Of a stretch of 64,000 nt of DNA, positions 17,511-26,588 are shown one piece after another. Numbering within the stretch: position 1 is the stretch's first letter; every line of letters starts with the position of its first letter. Where the stretch lies: NCBI GenBank assembly GCA_963820955.1, contig CAWGCA010000040.1:1-64000 (forward strand), read 5' to 3'. The notes under the pieces were generated by a model. That model was not told the DNA's origin. It did no database searches and worked only from the letters and a program-made list of their open reading frames with translations. The position numbers and the translations under genes are program-made. Source of the stretch: CAWGCA01 sp963820955 (GTDB lineage Bacteria > Pseudomonadota > Gammaproteobacteria > Chromatiales > Chromatiaceae).

Positions 17511-19778
17511 ATGTCCGAGGACCTGCGGAAAAGCGCCCTCCATTATCATCGCTACCCCCGACCCGGCAAGCTGGAGATCAAGGCTACCAAGCCGCTGGCC
17601 AACCAGCGGGATCTTGGGCTGGCCTATTCTCCGGGCGTGGCTTTCGCCTGCAAGGAAATCGAGCGGGATCCGGTCACTGCTTTTGACTATACGGCCCGCG
17701 GCAATCTGGTGGCGGTAATCACCAATGGCACGGCAGTGCTTGGCCTGGGCGCTATCGGTGGCCTGGCATCCAAGCCGGTGATGGAGGGTAAGGCCGTCCT
17801 GTTCAAGGAGTTCGCGAATATCGATGTGTTCGATCTCGAAGTGGAAGAGCGGGATCCGGATAAATTTATCGAAACCGTGGCCCGCTTGGAGCCCTCTTTC
17901 GGCGGCATCAACCTGGAAGATATCAAGGCCCCCGAATGCTTCGTAATCGAACAGGGTTTGAAGCAGCGGATGAATATTCCGGTGTTTCACGACGATCAGC
18001 ACGGAACCGCAATCGTGGTGGCGGCGGCACTCTACAATGGCCTGCGAGTTGTGCAAAAAAAGATCGAAGAGGTGAGAGTGGTAGTGTGCGGCGCCGGTGC
18101 CGCCGCCCTCGCCTGTCTCGATCTGCTGGTCGAGATGGGGCTGAAAAAAGAGCATGTCCTGGTCACCGATATCGCCGGCGTGGTGTATCAGGGGCGGTTG
18201 GAGGAGATGGATCCCTACAAGGCACGCTATGCGGTGGATACCGACAAACGGACCCTGCAGGAGGCGTTGCCTGGGGCGGACATCTTTCTCGGGCTCTCCG
18301 CTGCCGGTGTTTTAAAGCCGGAATATCTCACGCAGATGGCGGCTCGACCGCTGATCCTCGCCCTGGCCAACCCGACTCCCGAGATCATGCCTGAGCTGGC
18401 TAGAGAGGTCCGTCCAGACGCGATCGTCGCCACTGGCCGCTCCGATTTTCCCAACCAGGTCAATAATGTCCTCTGTTTCCCCTTTCTGTTCCGCGGTGCA
18501 CTGGATGTCGGGGCGACTCAGATCAACGAACGGATGAAGATGGCTGCAGTACGGGCGATCGCCGATCTAGCGCTGGAACAGGCCTCCGATATAGTACGTT
18601 CCGCCTATGGCGGCCAGCACCTGCAGTTCGGGCCCGATTACCTGATTCCCAAGCCCTTCGATCCCCGCTTGATGGAGAGCGTGGCCCCGGCGGTGGCCCA
18701 GGCGGCGATGGAGAGCGGCGTGGCGCAACGGCCATTGCCCGATCTGGAGGCCTACCGCAGCCATCTGCACCACACGGTTTTTCGCACCGGTATGACCATG
18801 AAACCCATTTTCGACCGGGCCCGCGAACATCCGCCTCGGGTTGTTTACGCGGCAGGCGAGGAAGAACGTGTGTTGCAGTTGACACAGCAGGTGCTGGATC
18901 AGGGGATTGCTCGTCCGATCCTGATCGGCCGGCGCCAGGTGGTATCCAGGCGGATTGCCGAGATGGGTCTTACTATCGCGGTAGATAGGGACTTCGAATT
19001 GGTGGACCCCCAGAATCATGATCGCTACAAGGAGTATTGCGAGGCCTTTTTCCGGCTGGTATCCCGCAAGGGATGTTCGCCAATAGAGGCCCGCTCCCTG
19101 GTACGCACAAACTCTTCTGTGCTGGCGGCAATGATGGTACGGCAGGGGCATGCAGACGCCATGCTGTGCGGCCTGCTGGGCCGTTATAAGAATCACCTCC
19201 ATCACATAGGCCAGGTAATCGGCCCGGCCAACGGGGTGCAGAAGCTAACGGCGTTGAGTGCCCTGGTGCTGCACAGCGGTACCATTTTCATTACCGACAC
19301 CCATGTACAGGAGGACCCTGCGGCAGAAGATATCGCAGAGATCGTCCGGTTGGCCGCTGATGAGGTACGCCGGTTCGGCATCGAGCCCAAGGTGGCCCTG
19401 CTCTCGCACTCCAATTTCGGCAGTCATGATTCCGTCTCTTCCCGCAAAATGCGGGAAGCCCTGCGGATTATTCGAGGCCAACAGCCGGAACTTGAGGTGG
19501 AGGGGGAAATGCATGCTGAGCTGGCTCTGTCCGAGGCAATGCGACAAAGGCGTTTCCCGGACTCCCATCTGAAAGGAGCGGCCAATCTGTTGGTCATGCC
19601 CAATCAGGATGCGGCCAATATCGCCTTTAATATGTTGCGGGTGCTGGGAGATGGCATCGCCATTGGTCCGATTCTGGTGGGGGCGGAAAGGCCGGTCAAC
19701 ATCGTAACCCCTTCCAGTTCTGTACATGATCTGCTCAACCTGACTGCCCTGGTGGCGGCTCGGGCCCGGATAAGTTGA
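17511..19778 (+). CDS. maeB: NADP-type malic enzyme with C-terminal phosphotransacetylase-like domain
   Basis: 755 residues from the ATG at 17511 (GAGGAGA upstream), close to the 759 of E. coli MaeB. Residues 1-160 are the malic N-domain with the likely catalytic Tyr39 (LAYSPGVAFA) and Lys94 (GKAVLFKE). About 160-410 is the Rossmann domain (VVVCGAGAAALACLDLL). From about 430 the sequence is a phosphotransacetylase-like domain, regulatory in MaeB. The enzyme oxidatively decarboxylates malate to pyruvate, supplying NADPH and gluconeogenic carbon. It follows a TRAP transporter that may bring in organic acids, but the 190-base gap suggests its own promoter. Confidence 0.95.
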   Translation: MSEDLRKSALHYHRYPRPGKLEIKATKPLANQRDLGLAYSPGVAFACKEIERDPVTAFDYTARGNLVAVITNGTAVLGLGAIGGLASKPVMEGKAVLFKEFANIDVFDLEVEERDPDKFIETVARLEPSFGGINLEDIKAPECFVIEQGLKQRMNIPVFHDDQHGTAIVVAAALYNGLRVVQKKIEEVRVVVCGAGAAALACLDLLVEMGLKKEHVLVTDIAGVVYQGRLEEMDPYKARYAVDTDKRTLQEALPGADIFLGLSAAGVLKPEYLTQMAARPLILALANPTPEIMPELAREVRPDAIVATGRSDFPNQVNNVLCFPFLFRGALDVGATQINERMKMAAVRAIADLALEQASDIVRSAYGGQHLQFGPDYLIPKPFDPRLMESVAPAVAQAAMESGVAQRPLPDLEAYRSHLHHTVFRTGMTMKPIFDRAREHPPRVVYAAGEEERVLQLTQQVLDQGIARPILIGRRQVVSRRIAEMGLTIAVDRDFELVDPQNHDRYKEYCEAFFRLVSRKGCSPIEARSLVRTNSSVLAAMMVRQGHADAMLCGLLGRYKNHLHHIGQVIGPANGVQKLTALSALVLHSGTIFITDTHVQEDPAAEDIAEIVRLAADEVRRFGIEPKVALLSHSNFGSHDSVSSRKMREALRIIRGQQPELEVEGEMHAELALSEAMRQRRFPDSHLKGAANLLVMPNQDAANIAFNMLRVLGDGIAIGPILVGAERPVNIVTPSSSVHDLLNLTALVAARARIS

Positions 19779-19908
19779 TGGCGTAAGCAGCTTTCGGTTT
19801 GGCAAGGAATCTGGGGAGAAGAGGCGATTTACCCCTCCAGCCACGCAACTTGATACAATACGTGGCCTTTTCCCCGGACAGGGACGACACCAGTTGGAGC
19901 ATACCATC

Positions 19909-20388
19909 ATGGCCAGAGAAGTGATTAAAACCGGAAAATACGTCTCTCTCACCTACACCATTGCAGATTGGGAAGGGAATCTGCTCGAACAGAACGATAT
20001 TCCGGTCAACTATGTCCACGGCGGCGAGACCGAATTGATCGGCGGTATGGATCGGGCCGTGGTCGGTAAGGGTCCGGGTGACCGGGTCGAGATGTTGGTA
20101 TCGCCGGAGGATGGCTTCGGCCCCCATGACCCTGACCTGACATTTACCGATGATCTGGCGAATGTTCCGCCCCAGTTTCGTCACCTGGGAGCCGAGGTTC
20201 AGATGCAGAATGAGGCGGGTGAAACCCAGACCTTTTACGTTACCAAGATCGAGGATGAAAAACTCACCGTGGACGGGAATCATCCACTGGCGGGAAAGAC
20301 GCTCAAGGTGCAGGTGAAGATTCTCGAGGTGCGGGATGCCACTATCGAGGACGTGAACCCGGCGGCAGGTAGCTGCTCTCTGAACTGA
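19909..20388 (+). CDS. FKBP-type peptidyl-prolyl isomerase, SlyD/SlpA-like
   Basis: 159 residues from the ATG at 19909; TTGGAGC upstream supports it. The half-FKBP domain opens with GKYVSLTYTIADWEGNLLEQ and continues VNYVHGGETELIGGMDRAVV. An insert-in-flap domain follows (about 75-125: FGPHDPDLTFTDDL), then the domain closes with GNHPLAGKTLKVQVKILEV. This is the SlyD/SlpA arrangement. SlyD's histidine- and cysteine-rich metal tail is absent; the protein ends AAGSCSLN. Likely a cytoplasmic chaperone and prolyl isomerase. Confidence 0.9.
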   Translation: MAREVIKTGKYVSLTYTIADWEGNLLEQNDIPVNYVHGGETELIGGMDRAVVGKGPGDRVEMLVSPEDGFGPHDPDLTFTDDLANVPPQFRHLGAEVQMQNEAGETQTFYVTKIEDEKLTVDGNHPLAGKTLKVQVKILEVRDATIEDVNPAAGSCSLN

Positions 20389-20484
20389 GTTGGATGCAGT
20401 GTGGTCAGAGGGGTCAAGATAACCGGCCCATGGGTCGCTATTTCCCGTAGTTTAGAGAAACAGATAGAGCAATCGAGAGAGCGA

Positions 20485-21861
20485 ATGAAACTAGGAGTGG
20501 TTATTCTTGCCGCCGGCCAGGGCACACGGATGAAATCCAATCTGCCCAAGGTGCTCCATCCCCTGGCCGATCGCCCGCTGCTAGCCCATGTGATCGCAAC
20601 TGCCCGGCGGCTTGGTGCATTGCGGATCGCGGTAGTCTACGGGCACGGTGGAGAGCAGGTTCCGGACACTATTTCCGATGCCGACTTAGTATGGGTGGAG
20701 CAGGCCGAACAGCTGGGCACCGGTCATGCAGTGGAACAGGCGCTGCCCGCGATGGCGGGAATGGACCGGGTACTGGTGCTCTATGGCGATGTGCCTTTGA
20801 CCTCGATGACCACCCTCGCCGCCCTGATTCGGGCCGTGGATGATACCGCCTTGGCCCTGCTCACGGTGACCCTGACGGACCCGGCAGGATACGGGCGGAT
20901 TGTCCGCGACGGTCAGGGCCGGGTGCAACGCATTGTAGAGCAGAAGGATGCGACCGATCAGGAGCTGGTGATCGATGAGATCAACACCGGCATCCTGGTG
21001 GCAGAAAGGCCGAGACTGGAGACCTGGCTGGACCGGCTGGACAACGATAACGCTCAGGGTGAGTTCTATCTTACCGATATCGTCGCCATGGCGGTGGCCG
21101 AAGGCGTTGAGGTCAACTCAACCCGGCCCGCGGACAGGCATGAGGTGATGGGTGTCAACGACCGGCTGCAGCTGGCCGAGCTGGAACGGCACTACCAGCG
21201 GGCGCAGGCGGACCGGCTGATGCGGCAGGGAGTTACATTGCGGGATCCCGCACGTTTTGATCTGCGCGGTTCCCTGTCGGTGGGAGATGATGTGGAGATC
21301 GACATCAATGTCCTGATCGAAGGAGAGGTGAGTCTGGGCGACCGTGTTCGGATTGGCGCAAATACGGTGATTCGCAACAGCCACATCAGCGACGGCGTTG
21401 TAATTCTGGAAAACTGCGTCATCGAGGATGCCAGCATTGGTGAGGAGAGCCGGATCGGCCCTTTCTCCCGGATTCGGCCGGAAACAAAACTGGCGGCCCA
21501 GGTCCATGTGGGAAATTTTGTAGAGATCAAGAAATCGTCCGTCGCTCGGGGCAGTAAGATCAATCACTTGAGTTATGTGGGCGATACCAGCGTCGGCAAA
21601 TCGGTGAATATTGGTGCCGGTACCATCACCTGTAACTACGACGGCGCCAACAAATACCGCACCGTGATCGGCGATGGCGCCTTCATCGGTTCCGACACCC
21701 AGCTGGTGGCACCGGTGGAGGTGGGAGCCGGCGCTACCATCGGCGCGGGCTCCACTATAACGCGAGATGCCCCGGCAGACGCGTTGACCCTGAGCCGGGT
21801 GAAACAGACCAGTCACCAGGGCTGGAAACGCCCGGTTAAACAGTCAAAACCAAAGGATTGA
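20485..21861 (+). CDS. glmU: Bifunctional GlcNAc-1-P uridyltransferase / glucosamine-1-P acetyltransferase
   Basis: 458 residues from the ATG at 20485 (E. coli 456). The N-terminal uridyltransferase shows LAAGQGTRMKSNLPK (residues 8-22) and YGDVPLT. The C-terminal half (from about 250) is a left-handed beta helix built of hexapeptide repeats, ending with the acetyltransferase site (NYDGANKYRTVIGDGAFIGS). It makes UDP-GlcNAc for peptidoglycan and lipopolysaccharide. glmS starts 6 bases after the stop, so the two steps are encoded together. Confidence 0.97.
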   Translation: MKLGVVILAAGQGTRMKSNLPKVLHPLADRPLLAHVIATARRLGALRIAVVYGHGGEQVPDTISDADLVWVEQAEQLGTGHAVEQALPAMAGMDRVLVLYGDVPLTSMTTLAALIRAVDDTALALLTVTLTDPAGYGRIVRDGQGRVQRIVEQKDATDQELVIDEINTGILVAERPRLETWLDRLDNDNAQGEFYLTDIVAMAVAEGVEVNSTRPADRHEVMGVNDRLQLAELERHYQRAQADRLMRQGVTLRDPARFDLRGSLSVGDDVEIDINVLIEGEVSLGDRVRIGANTVIRNSHISDGVVILENCVIEDASIGEESRIGPFSRIRPETKLAAQVHVGNFVEIKKSSVARGSKINHLSYVGDTSVGKSVNIGAGTITCNYDGANKYRTVIGDGAFIGSDTQLVAPVEVGAGATIGAGSTITRDAPADALTLSRVKQTSHQGWKRPVKQSKPKD

Positions 21862-21867
21862 TTCAAC

Positions 21868-23694
21868 ATGTGTGGAATCGTCGGCGCCATTGCGCAGCGT
21901 GAGGTGATGCCCATCCTGATGGAGGGGCTGAGGCGCCTGGAATACCGGGGTTACGATTCGGCCGGCATCGCCATCCGCGACAGCTCCGCCCATCTGCAGC
22001 GGATTCGTTCGGTGGGCAAGGTATCCTGTCTGCAGGAACGATTGGATCAAACCGAGATATCAGGCAACCTGGGTATCGCCCACACTCGCTGGGCCACCCA
22101 CGGCATGCCGGCTGCCCGCAACGCACACCCTCATATGAGTGGCGAGAAGGTTGCTGTGGTACACAATGGGATAATCGAGAATCATGCCGAACTGCGCAGG
22201 GGGCTGGTGGCCGAGGGCTACAGCTTCTCATCCGAGACAGATACCGAGGTTATCGCGCACCTGCTGGCCTCTCTGCTGAAAGGTGGTAGTGACTTGATGG
22301 AGGCAGTGCGGGAGACCCTTTCCCGACTGGTTGGTGCCTATGCCCTGGCGGTCGTGAGCCCGGATGACCCGGATCGGCTGGTGGTGGCAAGGGCCGGTAG
22401 CCCGCTGGTGATCGGCGTCGGTGTCGGTGAGAATTTCATTGCCTCGGATGTATTTGCCCTGTTGCCCGTTACACAGAGTTTTATCTTCCTCGAAGAAGGG
22501 GATATGGCGGAGATCCGGCGCGACCGCATCAATGTACTCGATGCGGAAGGCAATTCAGTGGAGCGGCCGCTGCGCGCCTCCCAGCTGGCTGCGTCGGCTG
22601 CCGACAAGGGCCCGTATCGGCATTACATGCTGAAGGAGATCTTCGAGCAGCCGGCTGTGATCGCAGAGACCCTGGAAGGCCGCATCTATAAGGGGCGTCT
22701 TCTAGAAGAGAGTTTCGGCCATGAGGCCAAAGGTCTGCTTGACGATACCCAGTGTGTGCACATTATCGCCTGCGGTACCAGTTATCACGCGGGCATGGTG
22801 ACAAAATACTGGCTCGAAGAGAGCGGTATCCCCTGCAGCGTGGAGGTGGCCAGCGAATACCGCTACCGCAAGGTGGTGGTTCCACCCGGAACACTGTTTA
22901 TTACTATTTCCCAGTCTGGGGAGACAGCGGACACCCTGGCCGCCCTGCGCGGTTCACGGAGCATGGGCTATCTCGGCAGCCTCACCGTCTGCAATGTCCC
23001 GGAAAGCTCGCTGGTGCGCGAGTCAGATGTGGCGTTGATGACCCGGGCGGGACCAGAGATCGGGGTTGCCTCTACCAAGGCCTTCACAACCCAGCTGGTG
23101 GCGTTGCGGTTGCTTGTGCTTGCCCTGGCGCGCCGCAAAGGGTTGTCGGAAGAGCGGCAGCGGATGCTTGTGGAGGAACTGCACGCCCTGCCCCGGCAGA
23201 TGGAAGTGGCGCTCAAATTGAGTGACAAGATCCAGAAGATGGCGGAGGCCTTTGCCGAGAAGCAGCATGCACTGTTCCTTGGGCGTGGCCCGTTCTATCC
23301 GATTGCCATGGAGGGAGCGCTGAAGTTGAAGGAGATCTCCTATATTCACGCCGAGGCTTACCCTGCAGGGGAGTTGAAGCATGGTCCCCTGGCGTTGGTG
23401 GATGCGGAGATGCCGGTGGTCTGTGCCCTGCCCGACGACCCCTTGCTGGATAAGGTGCTTTCAAACCTGCAGGAGGTGAGGGCACGGGAGGGAGAGTTGT
23501 TCCTGTTCAGTGATCAGAAGGTGAAGATCGATCTGGACAACTACCAGAATCTTACCCTGGACGACATCTGTCCCAGCACTGCGCCTATTGTCTATACCGT
23601 CCCGCTGCAGCTGCTTGCCTACCATGTGGCGATACTCAAAGGCACCGATGTCGATCAGCCGCGCAATCTGGCCAAATCCGTCACGGTCGAATAG
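21868..23694 (+). CDS. glmS: Glutamine-fructose-6-phosphate aminotransferase (isomerising)
   Basis: 608 residues (E. coli 609). The catalytic N-terminal cysteine is in MCGIVGAIA (Cys2 once Met1 is removed). The glutaminase domain includes HTRWATHG and HNGIIENH. Two SIS domains follow (IIACGTSYHAGMVTKYWLE; SQSGETADTLAALR). The end, AKSVTVE, is the family C-terminus. It makes glucosamine-6-phosphate, the entry to the pathway completed by GlmU just upstream. No glmS ribozyme or related leader is seen in the 6-base gap. Confidence 0.97.
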   Translation: MCGIVGAIAQREVMPILMEGLRRLEYRGYDSAGIAIRDSSAHLQRIRSVGKVSCLQERLDQTEISGNLGIAHTRWATHGMPAARNAHPHMSGEKVAVVHNGIIENHAELRRGLVAEGYSFSSETDTEVIAHLLASLLKGGSDLMEAVRETLSRLVGAYALAVVSPDDPDRLVVARAGSPLVIGVGVGENFIASDVFALLPVTQSFIFLEEGDMAEIRRDRINVLDAEGNSVERPLRASQLAASAADKGPYRHYMLKEIFEQPAVIAETLEGRIYKGRLLEESFGHEAKGLLDDTQCVHIIACGTSYHAGMVTKYWLEESGIPCSVEVASEYRYRKVVVPPGTLFITISQSGETADTLAALRGSRSMGYLGSLTVCNVPESSLVRESDVALMTRAGPEIGVASTKAFTTQLVALRLLVLALARRKGLSEERQRMLVEELHALPRQMEVALKLSDKIQKMAEAFAEKQHALFLGRGPFYPIAMEGALKLKEISYIHAEAYPAGELKHGPLALVDAEMPVVCALPDDPLLDKVLSNLQEVRAREGELFLFSDQKVKIDLDNYQNLTLDDICPSTAPIVYTVPLQLLAYHVAILKGTDVDQPRNLAKSVTVE

Positions 23695-23952
23695 GCTGGC
23701 CCGTAGGGAGCCGCCCCAATCGGTCAATCCTGTGTTGCAGTCCTTGAAAAGGGCATGCCATTCCCATCGGACTGCGCCTTGTTTTGACCCATTAGGGTGG
23801 CTCTGAATCCTGAAATATTACCTTGAAGGAGTACTAGGCGAAAACGGGAATTCAGTATCGATCTGAAGTTCGGATACAGGATTCCAGGTTCCGGTTCTTC
23901 GCCAGGCTTGGTCCGCCAGGTATCCCCCTAACGAGAGGGCCGTGTCTGGGAT

Positions 23953-24528
23953 TTATTTGCGAATACCTTCCACATTGATAATCAGCTCGACCTCGGTAGA
24001 GGCAGGCCCAAGGTCAAAATCGATGTCGTAGTCTTTCAGAGCCAGTCTGGTGGTGCCCTCGAAGCCGCGACGATAACCACCCCAAGGGTCCTTACCCGCA
24101 CCGACCTGTTTTACATCGATGCTGAGCGGTTTGGTGACACCATGCAGCGTGAAGTTACCTTGCAGTATGCCTGTGCCGCTGCCATTGTCTGTAAAGCCGG
24201 TACTGACAAATGTAGCCTGCGGATATTTTTTAACATCTAAAAAATCATCGCCGCGCAGATGCTTGTCACGTTCGGCGTGGTTTGAATAAACGCTTGCGGT
24301 ATCGATCGAAACCGACACCTTGGCTGCTGCCGGGTTTTTTTCATCATAGCTGAACTCACCGTCGAAGGTGTTGAAACGGCCATAGAGCCAGGAGTAACCC
24401 AAGTGGGCAATCTTAAACTGAATAGAGGTGTGCGCGGTATCGATCGTGTAGTCATCCGCGCTGACAGAGTTAGCACAGAAGAGCGATGATGCGATGACTG
24501 CAGTTATAAATAATTTTTTCATTTTCAT
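23953..24528 (-). CDS. YceI family periplasmic lipid-binding-type protein
   Basis: 191 residues with a signal peptide ending near SVSA-DDY. The YceI lipocalin-like barrel is clear: YTIDTAHTSIQFKIAHLGYS at the start, FNTFDGEFSYDEKN, and LALKDYDIDFDLGPASTEVE near the end. Structurally studied members bind isoprenoid or quinone-like chains, but their function is unsettled. The gene lies 36 bases downstream of cytochrome b561 on the same strand, a pairing common in proteobacteria that hints at quinone or redox chemistry in the periplasm. The ATG at 24522 is an alternative start with better ribosome binding site spacing. Confidence 0.92.
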   Translation of the reverse strand: MKMKKLFITAVIASSLFCANSVSADDYTIDTAHTSIQFKIAHLGYSWLYGRFNTFDGEFSYDEKNPAAAKVSVSIDTASVYSNHAERDKHLRGDDFLDVKKYPQATFVSTGFTDNGSGTGILQGNFTLHGVTKPLSIDVKQVGAGKDPWGGYRRGFEGTTRLALKDYDIDFDLGPASTEVELIINVEGIRK

Positions 24529-24564
24529 GTTTCCTATACTGTAATCCGATTTGGTAAATAGGCT

Positions 24565-25119
24565 CTAGTTGGTGCGAAGCATCCGTTTTAAAGTGTCATC
24601 CTTGTCTAAAAAGTGATGTTTCAAAGCCCCGGCGGCATGCAGCACAACCAGGCTGGTCAGGCTTACTGCCAGGTAGAAGTGGATAGTCCCGGCAATGTCT
24701 GCTTGCTGTTCAATACCCAGAGTAAAAGCCGGTACCTCAAACCAATGGAACACTTCAATTTCACGCCCATCGGCGGTAGAGATGAGGTAGCCGCTGATCA
24801 TGGTGGCGAACAACAGGACGTAAAGGGCCAGATGGACCACATGAGCCACTGTTTTCTCCCAGGTGGCGTGATTGGGCAGAGGCATCGTTGGCGTGTTCAC
24901 CAGTCGCCAAAGCAGGCGGACCACCATTAGAGCAAACAGAAGAACGCCAATGCTCTTGTGCACGTAGGGGCCTTGTGTATACCAGGCATCGTAGTAGCTG
25001 AGGCTCGTCATCCAGAGCCCCAGTCCAAACAGACCTATGACGATTATTGCAACCAGCCAATGAATTCCTATGGAGATCACCCCCCAGCTTTGGTCGGTGT
25101 TTCTCACCTGTATGACCAT
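24565..25119 (-). CDS. Cytochrome b561 family integral membrane protein
   Basis: 184 residues from the ATG at 25119 (GGGGA upstream); a longer frame to 25170 overlaps the small upstream ORF and adds nothing family-like. Four membrane helices carry candidate haem ligands His20 (GIHWL), His54 (YVHKSIG), His147 (TIHFYLA) and His161 (VVLHAAG), the pattern of bacterial CybB. The protein would pass electrons between quinones and periplasmic acceptors such as superoxide. It sits between a small ORF and the YceI gene. Confidence 0.92.
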   Translation of the reverse strand: MVIQVRNTDQSWGVISIGIHWLVAIIVIGLFGLGLWMTSLSYYDAWYTQGPYVHKSIGVLLFALMVVRLLWRLVNTPTMPLPNHATWEKTVAHVVHLALYVLLFATMISGYLISTADGREIEVFHWFEVPAFTLGIEQQADIAGTIHFYLAVSLTSLVVLHAAGALKHHFLDKDDTLKRMLRTN

Positions 25120-25123
25120 CGTC

Positions 25124-25333
25124 TTATCCCCGGGTTGCAGGCCAATAGCTTGAGAGCATCCGCTGAACATGCGTATCCGTTAGAGCAAGGCTGTGTTCAT
25201 GCAGTTCCAGGACCTGGTATAAGTTGTCGGCCTGAAGCATCTGAATATCTTTCATCTCCAGAAAACGGAACAAAACACCAAGATGGGTTATCTGGTGGTC
25301 CAGAGGGCATTGTTCGTAAGCATCGCTGCTCAT
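25124..25333 (-). CDS. Small protein of unknown function, first gene of the cytochrome b561 operon
   Basis: 69 residues, ending four bases before the cytochrome b561 start. The composition is that of a soluble helical protein with two helix-like stretches (HLGVLFRFLEMKDIQMLQAD and LYQVLELHEHSLALTDTHVQ). There is no signal peptide, membrane segment or motif I recognise. The ribosome binding site is weak. Tight spacing to cytochrome b561 favours a real gene, but I would not exclude a chance ORF. Confidence 0.45.
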   Translation of the reverse strand: MSSDAYEQCPLDHQITHLGVLFRFLEMKDIQMLQADNLYQVLELHEHSLALTDTHVQRMLSSYWPATRG

Positions 25334-25523
25334 GCTGGAATCGATAACCAGAATCTTTTGGCCACGCCGCTTCCTCCGAAGCTATCTTTTAAGAGTTATT
25401 TTTATGCGCTTAGGCACGCGAAAGCAATGTCGCGTTCCCCTGTGCAATTTCCGGGTTAAACAGTTGGATAAAAGTTTAGAGTCTTGCTTGGCGGGAGACT
25501 AGATGATCATTGCTGAAAATACT

Positions 25524-25539
25524 GTTCCATAAATGGAAC
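25524..25539. promoter_or_regulatory. Perfect palindrome, candidate LysR operator
   Basis: GTTCCAT-AA-ATGGAAC is a perfect 7-bp inverted repeat with a 2-base centre. It lies 7 bases after the LysR stop codon and about 190 bases before the 69-residue ORF that opens the cytochrome b561/YceI operon. A dimeric regulator, most simply the adjacent LysR protein, could bind it. It has no T-run and is too short for a terminator. Confidence 0.55.
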
Positions 25540-25545
25540 GATGGT

Positions 25546-26436
25546 TTAAATCATAAAGTCTGAATGGTTAATCAAAAAATCGATAAAGCTCTTCACTTTG
25601 GGAGCGAGGTGCCTGGGGGAGGGATAAACCGCGTAGACGCCGTCTTCAGGGAGTTTCCAATCTTCCATTAGCAATACCAGTTTGCCTTCGGCCACATCTC
25701 CGCGGACATGGGCGTCGGGCAGCAGGGTGATGCCGTAGCCTGACTTCACCATTTCCCTCAGTAGGACAATACTATTGGCACAATGTTGCGGTTCAAGTTG
25801 AACACTTTTTACGCCGTGGCCACCGGTAAAGGTTAAGGCACTCTTCTTTAGTGAATTGCCATAGAGCACCAGAGTATGCTGTTTCAATTCATCCGGTGTT
25901 TGGGGAGCCCCATGCTGCGCTATATATTCAGGGCTGGTACAGACCAGCATACGGCTGTTACCTAAACGTCGGGCCACCAGCGTGGAATCGGATAGCTGTC
26001 CTGCACGGATGGCCAAATCATATCCCTCTTCAATAAGGTCGACAAAGCGGTTGGATAGATCCAACTCAATTTGCACTCCTGGATGTATTTTTGAATACTC
26101 CGCAATCACACTGCCCAGATGGGTAAACCCGGTTTCAACCGGCGCGGTCAGCCTCAATATACCTTGGGGAATATCCTGGCCAAGACTCACCGAACGCTCG
26201 GCCTCTTCCACCTCTGTCTGTATCCGTTTACAACGTTCATAAAAAATCGCCCCAAGCTCTGTTAGTTTGAGTGAGCGCGTGGTTCGTTGCAGTAGTCGCA
26301 CGGCGAGCGCCTCTTCCAGATGTTTCATCCGTCGGCTAATCGTAGATTTGGGTTCTCCCATTTCTCGTGCGGCACCGGAAATGGATCCTGCATCCACTAC
26401 TCTGGCAAAAATAATCATGTCGTTGAGGTCAATCAT
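25546..26436 (-). CDS. LysR family transcriptional regulator
   Basis: 296 residues from the ATG at 26436, which gives the standard LysR start (MIDLNDMIIFARVVDAGSIS). The winged helix-turn-helix occupies about 1-60 (AAREMGEPKSTISRRMKHLE). The effector domain runs from about 90 (GILRLTAPVETGFTHLG) to the end, with the usual LVCTSPEYIAQHG segment. It is closest in style to the large CrgA/AaeR-like group that controls neighbouring oxidoreductase genes. Its position directly upstream of, and on the same strand as, the cytochrome b561/YceI operon makes that operon the likely target. Confidence 0.93.
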   Translation of the reverse strand: MIDLNDMIIFARVVDAGSISGAAREMGEPKSTISRRMKHLEEALAVRLLQRTTRSLKLTELGAIFYERCKRIQTEVEEAERSVSLGQDIPQGILRLTAPVETGFTHLGSVIAEYSKIHPGVQIELDLSNRFVDLIEEGYDLAIRAGQLSDSTLVARRLGNSRMLVCTSPEYIAQHGAPQTPDELKQHTLVLYGNSLKKSALTFTGGHGVKSVQLEPQHCANSIVLLREMVKSGYGITLLPDAHVRGDVAEGKLVLLMEDWKLPEDGVYAVYPSPRHLAPKVKSFIDFLINHSDFMI

Positions 26437-26588
26437 GTGATCTTTTCTGGTAACGGGCCTTTGTAGTGAATTGGAAATAATGTTTGTTAAGCTGCGGAGC
26501 ACCATGAAAAATTCAGCGATGTGATCATCAAATCGGAGCTGGGCGGGCGGAAAGTTCGTTTAGAAAAGTGTGAACCCGAGGCCCCTCC

